This document shows positions 1-6,606 of a DNA stretch of 64,000 nt, piece by piece. The notes below the pieces were generated by a model. It saw only the letters and a program-made list of their open reading frames with translations. It was not told the DNA's origin and did no database searches. The translations under genes and the position numbers were made by a program. The stretch is from Ectopseudomonas guguanensis (GTDB lineage: Bacteria; Pseudomonadota; Gammaproteobacteria; Pseudomonadales; Pseudomonadaceae): NCBI RefSeq assembly GCF_900104265.1, contig NZ_FNJJ01000004.1:1-64000 (forward strand), in the 5' to 3' direction. Each line of letters opens with the position of its first letter. The first letter of the stretch is position 1.

Positions 1-253
1 GATAGCGGTGATGCAATTGCACCACCGCTTGCTCCAGCCTCGGATCGCTGCGCCCTGGGCTGCTCAGGGGACGCCGGGACCGGTCCTGCAAACCGGCATC
101 GCCATGCTCACGGTACCGATCCAGCCATTTGTAGCCAGTTCTAGGACTGATGCCATATCGCCGACAGAGCTCCCGCACATTACTTTCGGGCTGCCCCGCC
201 AACAGAACAAACTCTCGCCTTATCGACATAGTGCTGCGCTCCGGCCACGGCAT
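1..253 (-). CDS. IS481-family transposase, N-terminal fragment (runs off the window)
   Basis: From the ATG at 251-253 the minus strand is open to the window edge for about 84 codons. The N-terminus begins MPWPERSTMSIRREF and continues with VRELCRRYGISPRTGYKWL, a helix-turn-helix typical of IS481 and related transposases that carry an rve catalytic domain further on. The segment DAGLQDRSRRP that follows is also characteristic of the family. The DDE catalytic residues would lie outside the window, so activity cannot be judged. Confidence 0.8.
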   Translation of the reverse strand, partial: MPWPERSTMSIRREFVLLAGQPESNVRELCRRYGISPRTGYKWLDRYREHGDAGLQDRSRRPLSSPGRSDPRLEQAVVQLHHRY

Positions 254-343
254 CTCTCGATCTCCCGATTCGATGAACACCGGTAGCCTAAATGCGTTAC
301 CTATGTCTCCCGACACCCGTTACCTATGTCTCCCGGCTGAACA
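1..343 (-). mobile_element. IS481-type insertion sequence, 5' end only
   Basis: This is the left part of an insertion sequence read on the minus strand and cut by the window edge. Its outer end lies at 343, reading TGTTCAGCCGGGAGACATAG inward. A 17-bp direct repeat (GTTACCTATGTCTCCCG on the plus strand) occurs at 296-312 and 319-335, as is common at ends of this IS group. A transposase start follows at 253. The outer end abuts a half REP palindrome (345-359), so the element appears to have inserted into a REP. The far end and any target duplication lie outside the window. Confidence 0.75.
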
Positions 344-437
344 CGTGGCGCACCCTACGGATCTGGTTGCCATCCATCTAGGGTGCGCTGTGCGCAACGG
401 CCAGGGCGGTGGAGCATTGGTGCGCGCGGCGCCCCCG
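344..437. repeat. REP palindrome cluster interrupted by the IS
   Basis: Three copies of the GTAG-type repeat lie between the IS end and phoX. A truncated copy at 345-359 ends in GCGCACCCTAC and directly touches the IS. A near-complete copy (TAGGGTGCGC then GCGCA) lies at 378-398. A degenerate copy lies at 416-437. The first copy has lost its outer arm at the IS junction, which suggests insertion within the palindrome. Confidence 0.7.
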
Positions 438-478
438 GACCTGGAGTCGCCATCCGCCCGTGCGCCTATGGACAGCGA

Positions 479-2434
479 TCAGCTGCCGATCACTCCGCCA
501 TCGATGCGGGTCACCAGCACGGTGGTCGAGCGCGGGCGGCTGTGGCCGTCGCTGGCCGGGTAGCTGAGGGTCGGGTGCTGGATATTGGCCCACATCGCCT
601 TGCCATCCGGGCTCCAGGCCAGGCCGGTGATCTCGCAGCCACGCGGGCCGACCATGAAGCGGCGCACCTCGCGGGTGGCGGGGTCGGCGCAGAGCATCAT
701 GTTGCAGCCCATGCCCTGCATCGGCGCCTCCTCGTCGTCGTAGTCGGTCTGGATCCACAGCCGCCCGGCGGCGTCGAAGGCCAGGCCGTCCGGCGAGGAG
801 AAGACGTCGCCATCGATGGTGCCGGTGAGATTGGCCGGTACCGGCCCACCCTCGGCAGTCCGCGCGCCCCTGGCCTCGCCGGCGAGGAGGAACAGCTCCC
901 AGGTGAAGGTGGTGGCGGTCGGGTCGCCGCCCTGCTCGTTGAAACGCAGGATCTGCCCGTGCAGGTTGTGCGGGCGCGGGTTGGCGGCGTCCGTGGGCTG
1001 CTTGTCGCCACGGCCGTCGTTGTTGGTCAGGGCGACGTAGACCTCGCGCGTTCTGGGGTGCACTGCCGCCCACTCCGGGCGATCCATGGGCGTGGCGCCA
1101 GCGCGGTCGGCGGCGGCGCGGGCGTTGAGCAGCACCTCGGCCTGGCTGGCGAAGCCGTGCTCGGCGCTCAGGCCGTTATGCCCGTGCACCAGGGCCAGCC
1201 ACTGGCCGCTGCCGTCGGCATCGAAACGCGCGGCGTACAGCGTGCCTGCATCCAGCAGATCGCGGTTGGCGCGAGGATTGGCGGCGTCGAAGCGCCCGCT
1301 GGGGACGAACTTGTAGACGTACTCGCCGCGGGCGTCGTCGCCCGAATAGAAGGCCATGCGCCCGTCCTCGCCAAGGGCCAGGGCCGCGCATTCGCGGCTG
1401 AAGCGGCCGAAGGCGGTGCGCTTGATCGGCTGCGCGCCGGGATCGAAGGGGTCGATCTCCACCACCCAGCCGAAGCGGTGCGGTTCGTTGACGTGGCCGC
1501 CGTGGGGCTGGTCGGCATAGGGCGTAGCGTCGAAGCGCGGGTCGGCGGTTTCCCAGGCGTAGTTCTTGCTGGTGCCGGTGCTGGCCAGGCCATAGCGCTT
1601 GTGCGACACACGCTGCTGATAGTCGGCGGGATCGCGGTTGATGAAGTAGTTGTGCCAGTTCTCCTCGCAGGTAAGGAAGGTGCCCCAAGGCGTAACGCCG
1701 GTGGCGCAGTTGTTCAGGGTGCCGAGCACCGTCAGGCCTGCGGGGTCGCTGGCGGTCTTCATCATCTCCAGTCCGGCCAGCGGCCCGGCCAGACGCATCG
1801 GCGTGAGCATGCTGATGCGCCGGTTGTAGGGCGAATCCATCACCCTGTGCCACTGGCCGTCCGAACCTTTTCTCACCTCGATCACCGAAACGCCATGGGC
1901 GGCCTGCTCCTTGCGCACCTCGTCCAGAGGCCGCGGTCGCGACTGGTCGATCACCCCGGACGGATGCAACGGCGGGTTGACGTACTCGTGGTTCATCACC
2001 AGCAGACCGCGATCCTCTTCGCCCTCGAAGGGGAAGAAGTTCATGCCGTCGTGGTTGTCGCCGGCCTGCTTGAGCTGGGCCGGCCAGTCGTCGCTGGCGT
2101 CCGGGTGCCAGTCCGGCGCGCCGGGCTCCACCGCATCGCCCCAGGAGAAGAACGGCACGGCGCGGTAGCCCGGCGGCACCAGCACCTGGTCGAACTGGGG
2201 ATCGAACTGCAGCGGCACGCTGGTGAAGTTCAGCAGCGGGCTGGCCGAGGCCTTGCTGCAGGCGGCCAGGCTGCCGCCGAACAGGCCCAGGGCGGCCAGG
2301 CCGAGGCCGCCCTTGAGCAGGTTGCGCCGGGTGGGGTCGATCAGCGTCGCCAGCGGTGGGTTGGCGCTGGGGTTGATCGACTGGTCGTCGTGAGCTTCGA
2401 GGCGTTGGTGAAAGTCCTGCGGATCGTGCTTCAT
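479..2434 (-). CDS. phoX: PhoX-family alkaline phosphatase (DUF839), Tat-exported
   Basis: The 651-residue protein matches the PhoX family of periplasmic or extracellular phosphatases, which release phosphate from phosphomonoesters using calcium and iron. A twin-arginine signal is visible near residues 36-60: RRNLLKGGLGLAALG followed by a hydrophobic stretch and a cysteine (LAAC). Downstream are typical PhoX segments such as GLLVMNHEYV, LGTLNNCATGVTPWGT, TCEENWHNYF and SSPDGLAFD. It is the last gene of a minus-strand locus with tonB, exbD, exbB, a phytase and a TonB-dependent receptor. It lies 66 bp after tonB, and a REP palindrome occupies that gap. It probably serves phosphate scavenging. 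The LAAC segment could mean lipidation, but I rate that uncertain. Confidence 0.9.
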   Translation of the reverse strand: MKHDPQDFHQRLEAHDDQSINPSANPPLATLIDPTRRNLLKGGLGLAALGLFGGSLAACSKASASPLLNFTSVPLQFDPQFDQVLVPPGYRAVPFFSWGDAVEPGAPDWHPDASDDWPAQLKQAGDNHDGMNFFPFEGEEDRGLLVMNHEYVNPPLHPSGVIDQSRPRPLDEVRKEQAAHGVSVIEVRKGSDGQWHRVMDSPYNRRISMLTPMRLAGPLAGLEMMKTASDPAGLTVLGTLNNCATGVTPWGTFLTCEENWHNYFINRDPADYQQRVSHKRYGLASTGTSKNYAWETADPRFDATPYADQPHGGHVNEPHRFGWVVEIDPFDPGAQPIKRTAFGRFSRECAALALGEDGRMAFYSGDDARGEYVYKFVPSGRFDAANPRANRDLLDAGTLYAARFDADGSGQWLALVHGHNGLSAEHGFASQAEVLLNARAAADRAGATPMDRPEWAAVHPRTREVYVALTNNDGRGDKQPTDAANPRPHNLHGQILRFNEQGGDPTATTFTWELFLLAGEARGARTAEGGPVPANLTGTIDGDVFSSPDGLAFDAAGRLWIQTDYDDEEAPMQGMGCNMMLCADPATREVRRFMVGPRGCEITGLAWSPDGKAMWANIQHPTLSYPASDGHSRPRSTTVLVTRIDGGVIGS

Positions 2435-2459
2435 CGGGTTCTCTGAACTGGCTGGTTTT

Positions 2460-2480
2460 CCCGGATTGCATCCGGGCTAC
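2460..2480. repeat. REP palindrome, GTAGCCCGGAT family
   Basis: A 21-bp palindrome (CCCGGATTGC then ATCCGGGCTAC) lies in the 66-bp gap between tonB and phoX, so it would be transcribed within the operon. The same family occurs at 13353-13411, 47219-47277 and, degenerate, 48505-48525. Confidence 0.8.
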
Positions 2481-2500
2481 GGAGGGATTGAGGAGCGGCG

Positions 2501-3298
2501 TCATTCGATGCGGTAGGTAAAGGTGTTCCTGACGCTCTCCACCGCCACGGCGCGGCCGTCGATCACCCGTGGCTGGTAGCGAAAGCTTTTCGCCGCGTTC
2601 AGCGAGGGGCGGACGAACAGCGGGTGGCAGTCGGGTTCGGCCTCGGGGTTTTCCACCCGGCCCTGCTCGTTGACCCGGTAGCGCACCGTGCACTGGCCTT
2701 CGAGGCCCTTGTCCAGGGCGCGCTGTGGGTAGGCCGGGGCCTGCTTGGCAATCGGCAGGAACTCGCGGCTGGCGGCTGCTGCTGCCTCGGCCTGGCGTGC
2801 GCGTTCGGCTGCCGCGGCCGCCTGCTGACGCTCGGCCTGTTCGCGGGCCTCGGCCTGGCGCTGCTGCTCGAGCTGTTCGCGGGCCTCGGTCTCGCGGCGC
2901 TGACGCTCCTGCTCACGCCGCTGCGCTTCGCGCTGGCGTTGCTGCTCCTGTTCCAGGCGCTGCTGCTCGGCGCGTTTGCGCGCCAGGGCGGCCTGTTCCA
3001 GACGCTGGCGTTCGATGGCCGGATCGGGCTGTACCGGCTGCGCCGGCGCTGGCGGTTCGGCAAGCGCCACGGGCGGCGGTGGCGGCGCCGGCGGGGCCAG
3101 GGTCAGCAGTTGCAGCTGCACCGTGCTGATCTGCGGTGCGGGAGGCTCGCCGACCTGCCAGTGAGCGAGCAGCAGTGCGCCCAGCCCCAGGTGCAGCGCG
3201 ACGGTGGCCGCCAGCGCGCCACAACGACGGCGCCAATGCACCGGGGCCACGAGCGGGCGTCGCATGGCGTACTCGGCGGGCAGGGTCAGGCTGCTCAT
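2501..3298 (-). CDS. tonB: TonB energy transducer
   Basis: This 265-residue protein has the TonB layout. A short cytoplasmic N-terminus is followed by one membrane helix around residues 26-46 (ALAATVALHLGLGALLLAHW) and a proline-rich stretch around 68-95 (APPAPPPPPVALAEPP). A long Q/E/R-rich coiled region spans about 95-175, and a C-terminal TonB domain from about 183 includes PAYPQRALDKGLEGQCTVRY and ends in FTYRIE. It would carry proton-motive energy from ExbB-ExbD to an outer-membrane receptor. Its ATG overlaps the exbD stop (ATGA at 3295-3298), which implies translational coupling. The adjacent receptor at 6607-9117 is the natural partner, though general service to other receptors cannot be excluded. 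Confidence 0.92.
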   Translation of the reverse strand: MSSLTLPAEYAMRRPLVAPVHWRRRCGALAATVALHLGLGALLLAHWQVGEPPAPQISTVQLQLLTLAPPAPPPPPVALAEPPAPAQPVQPDPAIERQRLEQAALARKRAEQQRLEQEQQRQREAQRREQERQRRETEAREQLEQQRQAEAREQAERQQAAAAAERARQAEAAAAASREFLPIAKQAPAYPQRALDKGLEGQCTVRYRVNEQGRVENPEAEPDCHPLFVRPSLNAAKSFRYQPRVIDGRAVAVESVRNTFTYRIE

Positions 3299-3744
3299 TG
3301 CGGCGCCTCGGTGACCAGCCCCAGACTCCGCACCCCGCCCTGCTGCAGGGCGGCGATGCCGGCCACCACGCTGGCGTAGTCGGCGGCCTGGTCGGCGCGG
3401 ATGTACACCTGGGTGTCGCCCTGCTCGGCGACCAACTGAGCCACCCGCGCGCTCATCACCGCCAGGTCCACCGCCTGCTCGCTGGCCGCGCCCAGTTCGG
3501 TGTCCAGCTCGCTGCCGAGGTTCCAGTAGTAGCTGCCGTCGGCCTGCACCGAGAGGGTGAGGATGCGCTGCTGGTTATCGCTGGGCAGCGCCTCGGCGGC
3601 GACCTTGGGCAGCTCGATCTGCACCCCCTGGGTGAGCATGGGCGCGGTGACCATGAAGATCACCAGCAGCACCAGCATCACGTCGATGTAGGGCACCACG
3701 TTCATCTCGGCCTTGGGGCCATGCTTGCTCTGCGGCCTGCGCAT
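3295..3744 (-). CDS. exbD: ExbD/TolR-family proton channel subunit
   Basis: I place the start at the ATG at 3742-3744 because it has a purine-rich site (AGGGGA) just upstream and begins MRRPQSKHGPKAEMNVVPYI, the normal ExbD N-terminus. An upstream in-frame extension looks spurious. The single membrane helix (DVMLVLLVIFMVTAPML) contains the conserved Asp that carries protons in this family. The 149-residue length is normal for ExbD. The gene starts 10 bp after exbB stops and overlaps tonB, so exbB-exbD-tonB form one unit. Confidence 0.9.
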   Translation of the reverse strand: MRRPQSKHGPKAEMNVVPYIDVMLVLLVIFMVTAPMLTQGVQIELPKVAAEALPSDNQQRILTLSVQADGSYYWNLGSELDTELGAASEQAVDLAVMSARVAQLVAEQGDTQVYIRADQAADYASVVAGIAALQQGGVRSLGLVTEAPQ

Positions 3745-3754
3745 GACGTTCCCC

Positions 3755-4465
3755 TCAGGCCGCTGCGGCGACGCGGCTGGCGCTGCTGTGCAGCCGGCGC
3801 TGCAGGCGTCCCTGCAGTTCATTGGCGAAGCTGTAGTAGCGCGCGCCGAGGCCTGCCACCCGCGCGGAGAAGCGGTTGTAGGCGATCACCGCGGGAATCG
3901 CGGCGAACAGGCCGATGGCGGTGGCGATCAGCGCCTCGGCGATACCCGGGGCGACGGTGGAGAGGGTCGCCTGCTGCACCTGCGACAGGCCGATGAAGGA
4001 GTTCATGATGCCCCAGACGGTGCCGAACAGGCCGACGTAGGGGCTCACCGAGCCGACCGTGGCGAGCAGCGGCAGGCCCTTTTCCAGGCGCTCCTCCTGT
4101 TCGGCGATGGCCACCAGCAGGCTGCGCTCGACCCCTTCGATCACCGCGTCGGCGGCGATGCCGGGCTCGCGCTGCAGCTGCAGATACTCGCCGTAACCGG
4201 CCTGAAACAGCTGCTGCACGCCGGCGTCCTGATCCGCGTCGACGGCGCATTCGCGCTGCAGCTGGGCCAGCTCGGCGCTGCCGCGAAAGCGCTGCAGAAA
4301 GACTTTCGCCTCGCACTCGCTGCGGCGCAGCACGGCGCTGCGCCGGACGATCAAATACCAGCTGACCAGCGACGCCAGCACCAGGCTGAGCATCACCGCC
4401 TGCACCAGGACGCTGGCCTCGCTGACCAGACCCCAGACGGTCATCTGTTCGAGTGAACTGTGCAT
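3755..4465 (-). CDS. exbB: ExbB/TolQ-family proton channel subunit
   Basis: The 236-residue protein belongs to the MotA/TolQ/ExbB family. An N-terminal membrane helix lies at about residues 12-35 (EASVLVQAVMLSLVLASLVS). Two further helices carry the family signature: LPLLATVGSVSPYVGLFGTV with WGIMNSF, and IAEALIATAIGLFAAIPAVI. The start MHSSLEQ at 4463-4465 is chosen because AAGGAG precedes it; a 10-residue longer version lacks such a site. It forms the inner-membrane motor with ExbD and drives TonB. The tolQRA cell-division set would be expected elsewhere with tolB and pal, so exbB is the better name here. Confidence 0.88.
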   Translation of the reverse strand: MHSSLEQMTVWGLVSEASVLVQAVMLSLVLASLVSWYLIVRRSAVLRRSECEAKVFLQRFRGSAELAQLQRECAVDADQDAGVQQLFQAGYGEYLQLQREPGIAADAVIEGVERSLLVAIAEQEERLEKGLPLLATVGSVSPYVGLFGTVWGIMNSFIGLSQVQQATLSTVAPGIAEALIATAIGLFAAIPAVIAYNRFSARVAGLGARYYSFANELQGRLQRRLHSSASRVAAAA

Positions 4466-4547
4466 CTTCGACTCCTTGTTTGCTGCGCCCGCCATGGGTG
4501 GCAGGCGCCCTTTCTATTGCGGTTACCGGCGAAATTGCCTCGCCGCC

Positions 4548-4569
4548 GTGGGAGGGGCTTTAGCCGCGA
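4548..4569. repeat. REP-like sequence, GTGGGAGGGGCTT family
   Basis: GTGGGAGGGGCTTTAGCCGC lies in the 124-bp gap between the phytase and exbB. An inverted copy of the same family lies at 53466-53487 after glcB. Together with the other families this shows several repeat types sharing intergenic space. Confidence 0.6.
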
Positions 4570-4589
4570 GCTTTGCGCCCCTCATGCGT

Positions 4590-6545
4590 CTATTCCAGGC
4601 CCAGGGCCTCGGCCACCGCGCTCCAGGGCAGGTACTTGTAGTTCTGCCGGCCTTCGGGCATGCGCTTGCGGCCGTCCTGCACCACCAGCATCCCCTGGCT
4701 CCAGGGGCCGCCAAGGTTGGCCGAGGTCACTTCCAGGCCGTCGGTTTCCGACACGCCGTCGATGCCACGCGCGGCGTCCAGGCCGATGCGGAAGGCGCCG
4801 CGCACGGTGTAGGGCGCCTGGCCGTCGAGCACCACGTAGCTGTCGTTGCCCTGGCTGGAGATCACCAGGTAGTCGCGCTGCTCGCCCTGGTAGAAGGCCA
4901 GGCCCTCGATATCGGCCCGTACCCTGTCGCCGGCGGCGATCACCTGCTGCAGCTCGGCCGGCGCCTCGGCGCGGGCATCCAGGGTCCACACCGCGACGTC
5001 CTCCTCGCCGACGAACAGGCGCTGGTTGCGGTCGTCGGCGACGCAGCCTTCCGGCTGGCTGGCGACCTTGAACTGGCGCGCCAGGGTGGCCTGCACGCGG
5101 CCGCTGCTGCCGTCGAGGCGGTACTGCACGAAGGTGCCGTCCTTGTCGTTGGCGATCGCATGGATGACCCCATCGGGCTGCTGGAACAGGCACAGGCCAT
5201 AGATGTCGCTCAGCGCCGTCGGCGCCAGGCCGAGGTCGCTGAGTTCCCCACTGGCGCGGTCGATGGCGAAGAACTGCAGGGCGTTGCCGTCGCGGTGGCT
5301 GGCCACGGCCAGGTCGACGCGCTGCCCACCGAGGTCGAAGCCGGCGCGCAGATCGACGTTGTTCAGGCGACCGACGCGCAGGTCCTGCAGCTGCCTGCCC
5401 TGCAGGTCGTAGACCAGCAGGCCGCCCTGCTTGTCGGTGCCCAGCACGCGGCTGCGGCTCGGCTCATCCGGGTGCAGCCAGATCGCCGGGTCGTCGGCGG
5501 CATCGCCCAGGCTCGGCACCTCGTCGGTCTGTACCAGCGGCGTCAGCACCGACAACGGCTCGGCCAGCGCCGGCGCGTCCGGCGCCCAGTCGAGCTGGGC
5601 GCGGTACAGGCCGCTATCGCCAGCGATCAGCAGTTCCAGGCCACCCTCGAGCGGCCGCGCGCTGAGGCGCTCCGGCTCCTGAAGCCCGGGCAGCGACAGT
5701 GGCGCCTCGGCGCGCCAGCCCTTGCCCTGGCGGGCGTAGCGGTGCAGCACACCGGCCTCGGGATCGAGGGCGAGCACCCCGCCCGGCACCACCGCCATCC
5801 CGCCCATGGCCTCGGCGATATCACCGAACGGCTGGCGCAGGCCCACCGGATGGCGGATCAGGTCATCCTCGGCGCCGGCGGCGTAGGCCCACAGGCCGAC
5901 GTTCTCCTCGTTGATGTAGAGCAGCTCGGCGTCATCATCCACGCGGCAATGCTCGCTGGCCGGCGGCAGGCTCAGGCGCCGCACCAGGCGCGGCTCGGCC
6001 AGCGGCTGCAGGGCCTGGGCCACCAGCCACTGCTCGCCGATGCCTTCTTCGCCGACCAGGAACAGGAACTGGTTGTCGGCCGCGTCACGCGACAGGCACA
6101 GGCCGTCGACCTTGAAGCTGGCACGCGGCAGGAACACCGGCTCGCCCCAGCGCCGGTCGGCGCCGCGCAGCGCTACCAGCATGGGCTGCTGGCGGTCGAT
6201 GTCGACGCTGGCCAGCAGCAGGCCCTCGGCATCGCTGCGCTGATCCAGGGCGCCGAAACGCCCGGGCAGATGGGCCAGGCTGGCGCCCTGCTCGTCGAGC
6301 AGGTAGAGGCCCTGCTTCTCGCTGCTGAGCAGGTAGCGCGCGCCTGGCCAGAAGGCGGCCTGGTCCAGCAGGTGCAGGTCTTCCACGGCGATCCGCTCGG
6401 CCGGCTGCCAGGGCTGCGCCGTCAGCGCCGCCGGGGTCGCGGCGGCCGCCTGCACGGCCGAGGTCTGCGCCTCGCAGCCGCCAAGGGCGAGCAGGCCGGC
6501 AAGCAGGGCGACGGCCAGGGGAGCGGGAGAAAATACAGCGTTCAT
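4590..6545 (-). CDS. Beta-propeller phytase lipoprotein with a degenerate N-terminal propeller
   Basis: Phytate and related phosphoesters are the expected substrates. The C-terminal half (about residues 325-651) is a clear beta-propeller phytase domain: DDPAIWLHPDEPSRSRVLGT, LNNVDLRAGF, IYGLCLF, QPEGCVADD, LFVGEED, ADIEGLAFY and YLVISSQGNDSY are typical calcium- and phosphate-binding blades. The N-terminal half has similar but weaker blades (KVDGLCLSRD, LFLVGEE, LLYINEENVG), as in two-domain phytases. The protein starts at the ATG at 6543-6545 (MNAVFSP) and has a lipobox LLALGGC with the lipidated Cys at residue 24. A TTG codon just upstream could extend it by one residue. It follows the receptor gene by about 60 bp, so both are probably co-transcribed. 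Confidence 0.9.
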   Translation of the reverse strand: MNAVFSPAPLAVALLAGLLALGGCEAQTSAVQAAAATPAALTAQPWQPAERIAVEDLHLLDQAAFWPGARYLLSSEKQGLYLLDEQGASLAHLPGRFGALDQRSDAEGLLLASVDIDRQQPMLVALRGADRRWGEPVFLPRASFKVDGLCLSRDAADNQFLFLVGEEGIGEQWLVAQALQPLAEPRLVRRLSLPPASEHCRVDDDAELLYINEENVGLWAYAAGAEDDLIRHPVGLRQPFGDIAEAMGGMAVVPGGVLALDPEAGVLHRYARQGKGWRAEAPLSLPGLQEPERLSARPLEGGLELLIAGDSGLYRAQLDWAPDAPALAEPLSVLTPLVQTDEVPSLGDAADDPAIWLHPDEPSRSRVLGTDKQGGLLVYDLQGRQLQDLRVGRLNNVDLRAGFDLGGQRVDLAVASHRDGNALQFFAIDRASGELSDLGLAPTALSDIYGLCLFQQPDGVIHAIANDKDGTFVQYRLDGSSGRVQATLARQFKVASQPEGCVADDRNQRLFVGEEDVAVWTLDARAEAPAELQQVIAAGDRVRADIEGLAFYQGEQRDYLVISSQGNDSYVVLDGQAPYTVRGAFRIGLDAARGIDGVSETDGLEVTSANLGGPWSQGMLVVQDGRKRMPEGRQNYKYLPWSAVAEALGLE

Positions 6546-6606
6546 CAAAGGGGCGATCCTTGTTCGGGTCGCCCTGCGCTGCCCGGCGGGCGCGCAGGGC
6601 AGTGCA

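Noticed and set aside
383..2446. Very long plus-strand ORFs opposite phoX, the receptor, hut and fadE genes.
   Set aside because: They are antisense shadows of GC-rich genes. The minus-strand products are full-length known families and the plus-strand products are low complexity.
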